NCBI RefSeq assembly: GCF_019303475.1
Contig: NZ_JABLSI010000001.1
Location: 5,610-69,609, forward strand
Direction: 5' to 3'
Source of the DNA: Streptomyces sp. JJ38
Lineage (GTDB): Bacteria; Actinomycetota; Actinomycetes; Streptomycetales; Streptomycetaceae
Length of the DNA: 64,000 nt
Made by a program: the position numbers and the translations under genes. Below, in pieces: positions 11,258-20,133 of the stretch; within the stretch, counting starts at the first letter, position 1, and each line of letters starts with the position of its first letter. The notes below the pieces were generated by a model. It was not told where the DNA came from and ran no database searches. It worked only from the letters and a program-made list of their open reading frames with translations.

Positions 11258-11808
11258 GCCCCGCGGCGAGTGGCCCGGACAGCGGCTCCCTCGCCGCCGA
11301 GGCGCTGAGGCTGCTCCGCGCCCGCGGCGAGACGGTCGGGGTCGCCGAGTCGCTGACCGGCGGGCTGGTGGCCGCCGCGCTCACCACCGTCCCCGGCGCC
11401 TCCCGGAGTTTCCGCGGCTCGCTCACGGCGTACGCGACGGACGTCAAGCAGCGGCTGCTGGGCGTCGACGGCGAACTGCTCTCCGCCGAGGGCGCCGTCC
11501 ACCCCGAGGTCGCCCGGCAGATGGCAGGTGGGGTCCGGGCGTTGCTGGGTACCCGCTGGGGCGTGGCCACCACCGGTGTCGCCGGACCGGAGCCGCAGGA
11601 CGGACAACCGGTCGGGACGGTGTACGTCGCCGTCGCCGGCCCCACGGGCCCGGTGACCGCCCGTCGCCTGGCTCTCACCGGAGACCGGACGCGCATCCGG
11701 GAGGAGAGCGTCCGAGCCGTTCTCCGTCTGCTCTGCGGGGAACTGCTGGAGAATGGCGGGGGACAGGATACGGAACAGAGCGGGGGTGAGGGATGTTTGC
11801 AGCCCTGA
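11254..11808 (+). CDS. cinA: CinA-family nicotinamide-nucleotide amidase (C-terminal domain only)
   Basis: A 184-residue stand-alone CinA C-terminal (PncC) domain: GVAESLTGGLVAAALTTVPGASRSFRGS, TTGVAGPEPQDGQPVGTVYVA. PncC deamidates nicotinamide mononucleotide in NAD salvage. The N-terminal COG1058 half found in long CinA proteins is absent, as is common in actinobacteria. The GTG start overlaps the pgsA stop as GTGA. The last ~20 residues are low complexity (GGGQDTEQSGGEG). Confidence 0.88.
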   Translation: MSPAASGPDSGSLAAEALRLLRARGETVGVAESLTGGLVAAALTTVPGASRSFRGSLTAYATDVKQRLLGVDGELLSAEGAVHPEVARQMAGGVRALLGTRWGVATTGVAGPEPQDGQPVGTVYVAVAGPTGPVTARRLALTGDRTRIREESVRAVLRLLCGELLENGGGQDTEQSGGEGCLQP

Positions 11809-11902
11809 GTGAACACGACATCGCTCCCCGCACGCCCGCGGTTGTAGGCGGTACGGTGGGGCATGAAGGATTCAGGTCCACGGTCCGAGGAGGGAGCCAC
11901 CG

Positions 11903-12283
11903 ATGATTCTGCTCCGTCGCCTGCTGGGTGACGTGCTGCGTCGGCAGCGCCAGCGTCAGGGCCGTACCCTGCGCGAAGTCTCCGCATCCGCGCGCGTCTC
12001 ACTCGGCTACCTGTCCGAGGTGGAGCGAGGGCAGAAGGAGGCTTCCTCCGAACTGCTGTCGTCCATCTGCGATGCACTGGACGTACCGATGTCCGAACTG
12101 ATGCGTGAGGTCAGCGACGAGCTGGCCCTGGCCGAGCTGGCCCAGTCGGCCGCCGGCGATGCGGTACCGGCGCCGATGCGGCCCGTGCTCAACCCGGTGT
12201 CGGTCACCTCCGTCACCGGTCGCCCCGACGAGCGGGTGACGATCAAGCGGCCCCAGGAGGCCGTGGACGTCGTCGCCGCGTAG
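11903..12283 (+). CDS. clgR: XRE-family regulator of Clp proteases, ClgR
   Basis: A 126-residue Cro/CI-type HTH activator: [45 protein letters not shown] (about 8-53). ClgR activates clpP, clpC and lon genes in actinobacteria. It ends in VDVVAA; in S. lividans the C-terminal alanines of ClgR form a ClpP degron, so this tail fits self-limiting proteolysis. GGAGGGAG lies 8 bases before the ATG. The position after pgsA matches the M. tuberculosis pgsA3-clgR pair. Two consecutive hairpins follow the stop. Confidence 0.88.
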   Translation: MILLRRLLGDVLRRQRQRQGRTLREVSASARVSLGYLSEVERGQKEASSELLSSICDALDVPMSELMREVSDELALAELAQSAAGDAVPAPMRPVLNPVSVTSVTGRPDERVTIKRPQEAVDVVAA

Positions 12284-12292
12284 CGCTCGGCC

Positions 12293-12323
12293 CCGTGCGG
12301 CAGGCAGACCTCCTGCCGCACGG
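12293..12323. terminator. Hairpin 1 after clgR
   Basis: Perfect 12-bp arms CCGTGCGGCAGG / CCTGCCGCACGG with a 7-base loop, starting 10 bases after the clgR stop. Confidence 0.75.
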
Positions 12324-12334
12324 CACTGACGCCA

Positions 12335-12376
12335 AAGACCCCGGGTGGGCTGCCTCGGCAGCCCACCCGGGGTCTT
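12335..12376. terminator. Strong bidirectional terminator between convergent genes
   Basis: A 20-bp perfect inverted repeat (12335-12354 with 12357-12376, arms beginning AAGACCCCGGG and ending CCCGGGGTCTT), separated by only two bases. The flanking A and T runs give a U-rich end on both strands. It separates clgR (+) from the NAD(P)-binding gene (-), whose stop is 21 bases away, and so serves both. Confidence 0.88.
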
Positions 12377-12396
12377 CGTGTGGGGCGGGACGGTTC

Positions 12397-13143
12397 TCAG
12401 CCCTGATCAGCGAGCCACTGGTCGAACGTGGTGGGTGCGATACGGGCGCCCTTCCCGGGCAGTAGCGCGTTGCCGCCGTTGGCGGTGTCGAACACGCCTT
12501 CCCACGTCGGCACCAGGCGCACGTCGCGGCCTCGGGCCCGCAGGGTGCGGCGGGCCATGTCCACCAGGTCCTGCGTCTCCGGCCCGGCGACATCGGGGTA
12601 GCGGCCCTGCGGCGGCCCCACGGCCACCTCGGCCAGCACCTCGGCGACGTCGCCGGGCGCGATCGGCTGCACGAGGAGGGGCGGGATGGTGGCGACACCG
12701 TCCTGCTCCGTCCAGCCCGCCACCATCTCGGCGAAGTCGTGGAACTGCGTGACGGGGACGATCGTCCACGGCACCGGCCCCTCGGACACGAGGCGCTCCT
12801 GCTCGCGCTTGCCAGCGTAGTGGGCGTTCTCGCTCGCGTTCTGCTGGATACCGACGATGGACAGCAGTACGTGGTGCCGGACGCCGGCCCGTTCCTCGGC
12901 GGCCAGCAGGTTGCGGGTGGTCGTGCCGAAGTAGTCGACCGTCTCCTTCCGCTCGCCGGCCGGCGCGTTGGTGGCGTCGACGACCACCTCCACCCCGGCC
13001 AGCGCCTCGTCGAGGCCCTGGCCGCTCGTCAGGTCGACGCCGGTCGAGCGGCTGACGCGTACTACCTCGTGCCCGCGCTGATGCAGCAGAGCGACCGTGC
13101 GCGCCCCGATGTTGCCCGTGGCACCGGCGACTGCGATCCGCAT
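12397..13143 (-). CDS. NmrA-like NAD(P)-binding reductase
   Basis: A 248-residue atypical short-chain dehydrogenase fold. The N-terminal dinucleotide motif is VAGATGNIGARTVALL (GxxGxxG) and the strand-4 region is VVVDATN. The canonical YxxxK catalytic pair is not evident, so it may be an NmrA/HSCARG-type redox sensor or a quinone/flavin-linked reductase. GTWEGVFDTANGGNALLPG and the C-terminal FDQWLADQG resemble the SDR family a5/NmrA clade. It diverges from an Rrf2 regulator across 82 bases, and that regulator probably controls it. The physiological substrate is unknown. Confidence 0.75.
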   Translation of the reverse strand: MRIAVAGATGNIGARTVALLHQRGHEVVRVSRSTGVDLTSGQGLDEALAGVEVVVDATNAPAGERKETVDYFGTTTRNLLAAEERAGVRHHVLLSIVGIQQNASENAHYAGKREQERLVSEGPVPWTIVPVTQFHDFAEMVAGWTEQDGVATIPPLLVQPIAPGDVAEVLAEVAVGPPQGRYPDVAGPETQDLVDMARRTLRARGRDVRLVPTWEGVFDTANGGNALLPGKGARIAPTTFDQWLADQG

Positions 13144-13225
13144 GATGATCTCCCTTTCTCTCGCGTCGGCGAAAAGCTATCACGGATAATGAGGGTCTGT
13201 AATATCTACGATTAGACTCGGAGGC
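13144..13225. promoter_or_regulatory. Divergent promoter region of the reductase and Rrf2 genes
   Basis: This 82-base region is clearly AT-richer than its surroundings. TAGACT (13213-13218) ends 7 bases before the GTG at 13226, consistent with a leaderless rrf2 transcript. Related blocks ATCACGGATAAT and ATCTACGATTAG are plausible Rrf2 operator half-sites. Minus-strand GGGAGA (13151-13156, about 7 bases before the ATG) is the reductase RBS. Confidence 0.5.
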
Positions 13226-13705
13226 GTGAAGCTGCCAGTGAGCACCGAATGGGTTCTGCACTGCGCCACCTCCCTGGCGCAGCTCGATCCGGGCGCCAGT
13301 GCGTCCACCACCCAGCTCGCGCAGTACTACGACCTGCCCGCGCCCTCGTTGGCGAAGCAGCTCAAGGCACTGGTCAAGGCCGGTGTGCTCAGCGCGACCA
13401 CCGGCCCGCGCGGCGGCTTCCGGCTCGCCCGGCCCGCCGCCCAGATCACCCTGCTGGAGATCGTCGAAGCCGTGGACGGGGCGTCGTCACCGTTCGAGTG
13501 CCGCGAGATCCGCCGACAGGGTCGCGGGGGCCTGCCACCGGAGGAGTGCGGTCACGCCTGCCTCCTCGCCGCGCGGATGGCCGACGCCCACCGGGCCTGG
13601 CGCAGCAGCCTCGCCGACGTCACCCTCGCCGACGTCCTCGCGGACCTGCCCCCGGCCGCGCCCGCCCGCACCCGGGCCCTCCTCACCGGCCCGGACGCTC
13701 CGTAA
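13226..13705 (+). CDS. Rrf2-family transcriptional regulator with three conserved-type cysteines
   Basis: A 159-residue Rrf2 protein with a winged HTH (STTQLAQYYDLPAPSLAKQL, SATTGPRGGFRLARPAAQITLLEIVEAVDG). Cys92, Cys108 and Cys112 (FECREI, EECGHAC) occupy the region where IscR and NsrR coordinate an iron-sulfur cluster, so redox or NO sensing is plausible. The spacing (C-x15-C-x3-C) differs from the classical sensors. It diverges from the reductase gene and probably regulates it. The start is uncertain: GTG 13226 has GGAGG only 1 base away but fits a leaderless start; GTG 13238 is an alternative. Confidence 0.82.
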   Translation: MKLPVSTEWVLHCATSLAQLDPGASASTTQLAQYYDLPAPSLAKQLKALVKAGVLSATTGPRGGFRLARPAAQITLLEIVEAVDGASSPFECREIRRQGRGGLPPEECGHACLLAARMADAHRAWRSSLADVTLADVLADLPPAAPARTRALLTGPDAP

Positions 13706-13738
13706 CCCCCGGCTCTCCCGGCTCAGGCCCCTCCCGGC

Positions 13739-14551
13739 TCAGGCCCACGGAGGCGCGTCGCCGTGGCCGGGCTGGCACCGAGGACACCAGTAGACGGGGC
13801 GGCGCGTGCCGTCCCGCCCGGCGGACTCCACGCGCCGCACCGGCGTCCCGCAGCGCAGACACGGGCGATGGTGCCGCCCGTACACCCACAGCCGCCGGCC
13901 CCGCCGGGCATCCCCCGTCGTCACCCGCTCCGGCCGCGCCCTGTTCACCTCCAGCAGCCGCCGGGCCAGCGTGACCATCCGCTCCAGCGAGGGCACCTCA
14001 CCCACCGGCGCCCACGGCGGCACCCGGCCCAGGAAGCACAGCTCTGAGCGGTACACGTTGCCGATTCCGGCCAGATTGCGCTGATCCAGCAACGCCTCCC
14101 CGATCTCCCGCCCCGGCTCGGCGCGCAGCCGGCGCAGCGCCTCCGCGCCGTCCCAGCCCGGCCCCAGCAGATCCGGCCCCAGATGCCCGACGACCTCGCC
14201 CTCGGCCCGCGTCGGCAGCAGCTCCAGCACCGGCAGCCGGTAGCCGACCGCCACGGCCTCCGGAACGCCCAGCACCGCCCGGATCTGGTGGCCCGGGCCG
14301 CCGTTCCAGCGTTCCCCCGCACCGAACACCCGCCAGGAGCCGTCCATCCGCAGATGTGAGTGCAGCGTCAGACCCCCGCCGAACCGCGTCAGCAGATGCT
14401 TGCCGCACGCCACCGTCTCCAGCACCTCACGGCCCGCCAGATCAGCCGTCGCGAACGCCGGGACCCGCAGCTCGCCCCGGCTCAGCCGGCAGCCGGAGAG
14501 CACCTCGTGCAGCCTCCGCGCCGTGCGCCAGACCGTGTCTCCCTCCGGCAT
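13739..14551 (-). CDS. nei2: Fpg/Nei-family DNA glycosylase (endonuclease VIII, Nei2 type)
   Basis: A 270-residue base-excision repair enzyme removing oxidised pyrimidines, with beta/delta-lyase activity. The N-terminus MPEGDTVWRTARRL supplies the catalytic Pro2 and Glu3. The H2TH region contains LLDQRNLAGIGNVYRSELCF (the NxxGIGNxY motif). A C-terminal zinc finger is present (CLRCG ... YWCPRC). It lies 22 bases downstream of lhr on the same strand, forming a two-gene repair operon common in actinobacteria. Confidence 0.92.
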   Translation of the reverse strand: MPEGDTVWRTARRLHEVLSGCRLSRGELRVPAFATADLAGREVLETVACGKHLLTRFGGGLTLHSHLRMDGSWRVFGAGERWNGGPGHQIRAVLGVPEAVAVGYRLPVLELLPTRAEGEVVGHLGPDLLGPGWDGAEALRRLRAEPGREIGEALLDQRNLAGIGNVYRSELCFLGRVPPWAPVGEVPSLERMVTLARRLLEVNRARPERVTTGDARRGRRLWVYGRHHRPCLRCGTPVRRVESAGRDGTRRPVYWCPRCQPGHGDAPPWA

Positions 14552-14573
14552 GCCCTGCCCCTTCCGGTGACGC

Positions 14574-17500
14574 CTACGGCCGCAGCCGCAGCCCGCGCGG
14601 GGTCGCGTGGAAACCCGCGGCCTCCAGGACGCGACCCAGCGCAGACGTCAGCACCGCGGCACCGTTGGCCCGCTCGACGGTGAGGGAACCCAGCATCCCC
14701 GAACGTGCCGCCTCCGCCAGGGCCGACGTGGCCTCCTCCAGCGCCCGCCCCTCGCCCCAGGCCAGCATCGACCGCCCGCCACGTTCCAGATACAGCACGA
14801 GTTCCCCGTCCACCAGGACGACCAGGGCGCCCGCCTTGCGGCCCGGCTTGTGGCCCGCGCCCTCCGGTGACTCCGGCCACGGCAGCGCCGCCCCGTAGGC
14901 GTTCGCCGGATCGGCCGCCGCCAGCACCACGGCTCGCCCCTCCCGCTCCCGCTCCCGCGCGGTGTGCACCGCCCGCAGCCGGTCCACCGCGCCGTCCATC
15001 GCGAACTGCGCGGCCCCGAGATGCTCGACGACGTAGCCACGCCGCGCCTGGCCGCTCTCCTCGAACGCGGACAGCACCCGGTAGGCCGCCGCGAAGCCGC
15101 CCGGCACACCCTCCGTGGCGACGGCGCCCCGGGTGACGACCCCGTGCCGGTCCAGCAGGGTGCCCGCCACGGCGTGGGCGCGCAGCGTGGGCTCCTCCTC
15201 CCGGGGCGGCAGCAGCGACCACCGTCCGGCCACCGTGGGCGGCCCGTTCCTGGAGGCGGTGCGCACCCCCAGCGAGCCGTACCGGCCGCGCGGCACCGGA
15301 CGCCGCGCCCGGTGCGCCGTGGAGCCGGCCGTGCGCCCCGAACCCAGCAGCGCGCGGAGCGGGGCCAGGCCGTCGTTCGTGAGCCGCCCCGACCAGGCCA
15401 GCTCCCACACCGTCTCGGCCAGCAGCAGATCCGTCACCTCAGGGTCGACGGCCCGCACCTGTTCGGCGATCTGCCGGAAGAACAGGCCGTACCCGCCCGA
15501 CAGAGCGTCCAGCACCGCCCGGTGGTGCGGCGTCAGCTCCAGCGGATGCGGCTCCGGCAGGAGCAGCGGCGCCGCGTCCGCCGGATACAGCGCGACCCAG
15601 CCGTCCTTGCCGGGCAGCGCCCCGGCCCCGGCCCACAGCACCTCGCCCGTCGTCGTCAACTCGTCCAGCATGGCGGGGCTGTAGCCGGCCACCCGGCTCG
15701 GCAGCACCAGCCGCTCCAGCGCCGAGGCCGGCACGGCCGCGCCCTGCAACTGCTCCACCGCCCGCGCCAGCCCGTCGACACCGCGCAGCCCACCGGCCCC
15801 CACGTGCTGCCACCGGGGCAGGAACGCCGCCAGGGCCGGGCCCGGGACCGGCTCCAGCTCCTGCCGCAGCGCCGCCAGCGAACGCCGCCGCAGCCGCCGC
15901 AGCACCGTGGGATCACACCACTCCTGACCTGCTCCCGCGGGATGGAACTCGCCTTGCAGCAGCCGGCCCTCGGCCGCCATCCGGTGCAGCGCGCCGTCGG
16001 CCACCGCCTGACCGAGGCCGAAGCGCGCGGCGGCCGCCGCCGTCGTGAACGGGCCGTGGGTGCGGGCGAACCGGGCCAGCAGATCACCCAGCGGATCGGG
16101 CACCGGCTCGGTGAACGCCTCCGGCACCCCCACCGGCAGGGCCACGCCCAGGGCGTCCCGCAGCCGGCCCGCGTCCTCGACCGCGGCCCAGCGCTCCCGG
16201 CCCGCGATCCGCACCGGGATCGCCCGCCGCGCCGCCGCCAGCTCGGCCGCCCAGCCGGGCTCGGCGCCGCGCTCGGCCAACTCCGCCTCCTCGAGCGGCC
16301 CCAGCAGCCGCAGCGCGTCGGCCACCCCCTCGACGTCCTTGATCCTCCGGTCCTCGGTGTGCCACTGGAGCTCGGCCTCCAGCTCGGCCACCACCTCCGC
16401 GTCCAACAGCTCCCGCAGCTCGGCCCGGCCCAGCAGCTCCGCGAGCAGCCGGGAATCCAGCGAGAGGGCCGCGGCACGCCGCTCGGCCAGCGGGGTGTCA
16501 CCCTCGTAGAGGAACTGCGCCACGTAGCCGAACAGCAGCGACCGCGCGAACGGCGAGGGCTCCGGCGTCGTGACCTCCACCAGCCGCACGCGGCGGGCCG
16601 CCACGTCCCCCATCAGCTCCGCCAGACCCGGCACGTCGAACACGTCCTGCAGGCACTCCCGTACGGCCTCCAGCACGATCGGGAACGAACCGAACTCGCT
16701 CGCCACCTGCAGGAGCTGCGAGGCCCGGCGCCGCTGCTGCCACAGCGGGGTGCGCCGGCCCGGATCGCGGCGCGGCAGCAGCAGCGCCCGCGCCGCGCAC
16801 TCGCGGAACCGGGCGGCGAACAGCGCGGAACCGCCCACCTCGGCCGTGACGGTCTCCTCGACCTCACCCTGCTCGAACAGCACGTCCTGCGCACCGACGG
16901 GCGCCTGCTCGGCGTCGAACGCGCGATCCGGCTCCAGCGGGCCGTCCAGCGCGTCCAGCCCCAGGAGGTCGGCGTCCGGGAGCCGCAGCACGATCCCGTC
17001 GTCCGCGTGCATCACCTGGGCGTCCAGCCCGTAGCGCTCGGTCAGCCGGGACCCCAGCGCCAAGGCCCAGGGAGCGTGCACCTGCGCCCCGAACGGCGAG
17101 TGCACGACCACCCGCCAGTCGCCCAGCTCGTCCCGGAACCGCTCCACCACGATCGTGCGGTCATCCGGAACATGGCCGCAGGCCGCCCGCTGCTCCGCCA
17201 GATAGGCCAGGAGGTTGCCCACCGCCAGCTCGTCCAGCCCCGCCGACGCCAGCCGTTCGCGCGCCGCGTCCTCCGCCAGCGCCCCGATCTCCCGCAGGAA
17301 CGCCCCGAGCGCCCGCCCCAGCTCCAGCGGGCGGCCGAGCTGGTCGCCCTTCCAGAACGGCAGCCGCCCCGGCACCCCCGGGGCTGGGGAGACCAGCACC
17401 CGGTCCCGCGTGATGTCCTCGATGCGCCAGGACGTCGTGCCCAGCGTGAAGACGTCCCCCACCCGGGACTCGTACACCATCTCCTCGTCCAGCTCGCCGA

Positions 17501-19187
17501 CCCGCCCGCCGCCGCGCTTCGGATCGGCCCCGGCCAGGAAGACGCCGAACAGCCCGCGGTCCGGAATGGTGCCGCCCGAGGTGACGGCGAGCCGCTGCGC
17601 GCCGGGCCGGGCGGCGACCGTGTGCGCGACCCGGTCCCACACGACGCGGGGGCGCAGCTCCGCGAAGGCGTCCGAGGGGTAGCGGCCCGCCAGCATGTCC
17701 AGCACGCCGTCGAACGCCGACTCCGGCAGCGCCGAGAAGGGCGCGGCCCGGCGCACGAGCGCCAGCAGCTCGCCCACGTCCCAGGTGTCCATCGCGGTGA
17801 TGGCCACGAGCTGCTGGGCCAGGACGTCCAGCGGGTTCGCCGGGACGCGCAGCGCCTCGATGGCCCCCTGCCGCATCCGCTCCGTCACCACCGCCGACTG
17901 CACGAGATCACCGCGGTACTTGGGGAAGACGACGCCCGCCGAGACCGCGCCCACCTGGTGCCCGGCCCGGCCCACCCGCTGCAGCCCCGAGGCCACCGAG
18001 GGCGGCGACTCCACCTGGACGACCAGGTCCACCGCCCCCATGTCGATCCCCAGCTCCAGGCTGGAGGTGGCCACGACGGCCTGCAGCCGCCCGGCCTTCA
18101 GATCCTCCTCGACCTGCGCCCGCTGCTCCTTGGACACCGAACCGTGGTGGGCCCGCGCCAGCACCGGCGGCGCCCCCTCGGCGGCACCGGAGCCGCCCAT
18201 CAGCTCCGCCGGCGCGTGGTGCTCGGGCAGCGGCTCACCCGTCGCCCGCTCGTACGCGATCTCGTTCAGCCGGTTGCACAGCCGCTCGGCGAGCCTGCGG
18301 GAGTTGACGAACACGATCGTGGAGCGGTGCTCCTGCACCAGGTCGCAGATCCGCTCCTCCACCGAGGGCCAGATGGAGGGCCTGGTGCCGGGGGCGTCCG
18401 GCTCGGAGACCGGGGAACCGCCCAGCTCGCCCATGTCCTCCACCGGGACGACGACGCGCAGGGCGAACTCCTTCTCCGCCGGCGGCTGGACGATCTTCAC
18501 CGGGCGCTGCGGGGAGAGGAACCGGGCGACCTCCTCCACCGGACGTACCGTCGCGGACAGCCCGATGCGGCGCGCGGGCCGCTCCAGCAGGGCGTCCAGC
18601 CGCTCCAGCGTGAGGGCGAGATGGGCGCCGCGCTTGGTGCCCGCCACCGCGTGCACCTCGTCCAGGATCACCGTCTCCACCCCGCTCAGCGCCTCGCGCG
18701 TCTGCGAGGTGAGCATGAGGAACAGCGACTCCGGCGTCGTGATGAGGATGTCCGGCGGCCTCCGGGCGAGGGCGCGCCGCTCGGCCGCGGGGGTGTCCCC
18801 GGAACGGATCGCCACCCGCACCTGCGGCTCGGGCAGCCCGAGCCGCAGCGCCTCCTGCCGGATGCCCGTCAGCGGGCTGCGCAGGTTCCGCTCGACGTCG
18901 ACCGCCAGCGCCTTGAGCGGCGACACGTACAGCACGCGGCAGCGCCTCAGCGGCTCGGCGGGCGGGGGCTGGGCCGCCAGACGGTCCAGCGAGGCGAGGA
19001 AGGCGGCCAGCGTCTTCCCCGAGCCCGTCGGGGCGACGACCAGGGCGTCCGAGCCTTCTGCCAGGGCCTGCCAGGCGCCCTCCTGCGCGGCCGTGGGTGC
19101 GCGGAACGCCCCCGCGAACCACGCGCGCGTCGCGGGGGAGAAGCCGTCCAGGGCATCGGGGCCGGGCACGGCCGAGGAGTCACCCAT
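14574..19187 (-). CDS. lhr: ATP-dependent helicase Lhr (Lhr-core plus C-terminal extension)
   Basis: A 1537-residue superfamily 2 helicase. Motif I is VVAPTGSGKTLAAFL (about 45-60), motif Ia VLYVSPLKAL, motif II LDEVHAV, motif III LSATVRP and motif VI QRVGRAGHQVGAVS. The Lhr winged helix and the DUF1998-free C-terminal expansion make it the full-length bacterial type (about 1500 residues). Lhr unwinds RNA:DNA hybrids and branched DNA and is tied to repair of crosslinks. The ATG at 19187 (MGDSSAVPGPD) is preferred over the longer frame reaching 19292, which would run into the divergent AraC gene. Nei2 follows it directly. Confidence 0.93.
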   Translation of the reverse strand: MGDSSAVPGPDALDGFSPATRAWFAGAFRAPTAAQEGAWQALAEGSDALVVAPTGSGKTLAAFLASLDRLAAQPPPAEPLRRCRVLYVSPLKALAVDVERNLRSPLTGIRQEALRLGLPEPQVRVAIRSGDTPAAERRALARRPPDILITTPESLFLMLTSQTREALSGVETVILDEVHAVAGTKRGAHLALTLERLDALLERPARRIGLSATVRPVEEVARFLSPQRPVKIVQPPAEKEFALRVVVPVEDMGELGGSPVSEPDAPGTRPSIWPSVEERICDLVQEHRSTIVFVNSRRLAERLCNRLNEIAYERATGEPLPEHHAPAELMGGSGAAEGAPPVLARAHHGSVSKEQRAQVEEDLKAGRLQAVVATSSLELGIDMGAVDLVVQVESPPSVASGLQRVGRAGHQVGAVSAGVVFPKYRGDLVQSAVVTERMRQGAIEALRVPANPLDVLAQQLVAITAMDTWDVGELLALVRRAAPFSALPESAFDGVLDMLAGRYPSDAFAELRPRVVWDRVAHTVAARPGAQRLAVTSGGTIPDRGLFGVFLAGADPKRGGGRVGELDEEMVYESRVGDVFTLGTTSWRIEDITRDRVLVSPAPGVPGRLPFWKGDQLGRPLELGRALGAFLREIGALAEDAARERLASAGLDELAVGNLLAYLAEQRAACGHVPDDRTIVVERFRDELGDWRVVVHSPFGAQVHAPWALALGSRLTERYGLDAQVMHADDGIVLRLPDADLLGLDALDGPLEPDRAFDAEQAPVGAQDVLFEQGEVEETVTAEVGGSALFAARFRECAARALLLPRRDPGRRTPLWQQRRRASQLLQVASEFGSFPIVLEAVRECLQDVFDVPGLAELMGDVAARRVRLVEVTTPEPSPFARSLLFGYVAQFLYEGDTPLAERRAAALSLDSRLLAELLGRAELRELLDAEVVAELEAELQWHTEDRRIKDVEGVADALRLLGPLEEAELAERGAEPGWAAELAAARRAIPVRIAGRERWAAVEDAGRLRDALGVALPVGVPEAFTEPVPDPLGDLLARFARTHGPFTTAAAAARFGLGQAVADGALHRMAAEGRLLQGEFHPAGAGQEWCDPTVLRRLRRRSLAALRQELEPVPGPALAAFLPRWQHVGAGGLRGVDGLARAVEQLQGAAVPASALERLVLPSRVAGYSPAMLDELTTTGEVLWAGAGALPGKDGWVALYPADAAPLLLPEPHPLELTPHHRAVLDALSGGYGLFFRQIAEQVRAVDPEVTDLLLAETVWELAWSGRLTNDGLAPLRALLGSGRTAGSTAHRARRPVPRGRYGSLGVRTASRNGPPTVAGRWSLLPPREEEPTLRAHAVAGTLLDRHGVVTRGAVATEGVPGGFAAAYRVLSAFEESGQARRGYVVEHLGAAQFAMDGAVDRLRAVHTAREREREGRAVVLAAADPANAYGAALPWPESPEGAGHKPGRKAGALVVLVDGELVLYLERGGRSMLAWGEGRALEEATSALAEAARSGMLGSLTVERANGAAVLTSALGRVLEAAGFHATPRGLRLRP

Positions 19188-19270
19188 GCCCCCATCGTGC
19201 ACCCGGGCACCGACAGCGGCCCCGCATGGCCGCCGCCCCGGGGCCGCGGCCCGGTTGGGACACTGAAGGG

Positions 19271-20122
19271 GTGAGCGACGCGGAGTGGGCACGGCACTGG
19301 CGGTGCGAGGAACTGCCCGGGCTGGACCTCCTGCGCGCCCGCTACGTGGACCACACCTTCCCCCGGCACACCCACGAGGGCTACGTCCTGGGCGCGGTCG
19401 CCGGCGGGGTCGAGGAGGTGGGCACGCCCGGAGGGGTCATACGAGCCGTCCCGGGCAGCGTCGTCATGATCAACCCGGAGGTTCCGCACACCGCGCGCGC
19501 CGGCGTCCCGGAGGGCTGGTCCTACTACACGCTCTACCCCTCGGCGGAGCTCGTCCGTGAGATCGCCGAAGAGACCCTCGCGCTGCGGGGCACCCCCGCC
19601 TTCGCGGAGAGCTACGTGCTCGACGAGCGCACCTCCGCGCTCATCGGCGGCGTGCACCGGGCCGCCGAGGCGGGCAACCCCCTCGCGGCGGACAGCATGC
19701 TGCGCCTGGCCGTCGCCCGGCTGCTGCGGCGGTGCGGCGCCCCGGCCCCCGTCCGCGCCCAGCCCGGGGCCGGGGCGGGCGTGGCGGCCCGTGCCCGGGA
19801 GATCCTGGAGGAGCGGATGGCCGAGCCGCCCACCCTGGGCACGCTCGCGGCCGAGCTGGCCGCCAGCCCGTTCGCGCTCTCCCGCGCCTTCCGCGAGCGT
19901 TACGGCCTGCCGCCGCACGCCTGGCTCACCGACGCTCGGGTGCGCCGCGCCCGCGGGCTGCTGGAGGACGGGCTGCCGCCGGCCGCCGCCGCGGTGACGG
20001 TCGGTTTCACGGACCAGGCCCACCTGGGTCGGCACTTCCGGCGCATCGTCGGCGTTCCGCCCGGCGCCTACCAGCGCGAACGTGCAAGAACGTACAAGAC
20101 CGGCGACGGGCCGACCGCCTAG
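19271..20122 (+). CDS. AraC-family transcriptional regulator
   Basis: A 283-residue regulator with an N-terminal AraC-type cupin ligand domain (FPRHTHEGYVLGAVAGGVEE; VVMINPEVPHTARA). A C-terminal pair of HTHs follows (LAAELAASPFALSRAFRERYGLPPHAWL; AAAVTVGFTDQAHLGRHFRRIVGVPPGAYQ). GTG 19271 is used because the longer frame overlaps lhr; GACACT 6 bases upstream could be a -10 for a leaderless mRNA. It immediately precedes azlCD and probably activates that exporter in response to an amino acid or related ligand. Its last codons overlap a tandem site that looks like its own binding sequence. Confidence 0.85.
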   Translation: MSDAEWARHWRCEELPGLDLLRARYVDHTFPRHTHEGYVLGAVAGGVEEVGTPGGVIRAVPGSVVMINPEVPHTARAGVPEGWSYYTLYPSAELVREIAEETLALRGTPAFAESYVLDERTSALIGGVHRAAEAGNPLAADSMLRLAVARLLRRCGAPAPVRAQPGAGAGVAARAREILEERMAEPPTLGTLAAELAASPFALSRAFRERYGLPPHAWLTDARVRRARGLLEDGLPPAAAAVTVGFTDQAHLGRHFRRIVGVPPGAYQRERARTYKTGDGPTA

Positions 20123-20125
20123 CGT
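20081..20125 (+). promoter_or_regulatory. Tandem 10-bp AraC site and -10 for azlC, embedded in the araC 3' end
   Basis: CGTGCAAGAA (20081-20090) and CGTACAAGAC (20091-20100) are adjacent direct repeats with 8 of 10 identical bases. TAGCGT (20120-20125, starting on the last base before the araC stop codon region) can serve as a -10 element 8 bases before the azlC GTG. The repeats lie where an activator would contact RNA polymerase at -35. Confidence 0.55.
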
Positions 20126-20133
20126 CCCGAACC

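Noticed and set aside
14964..19274. A 1436-codon plus-strand frame antisense to lhr
   Set aside because: Arg/His/Gln/Pro-rich composition with no domain; the opposite strand encodes a complete Lhr helicase.
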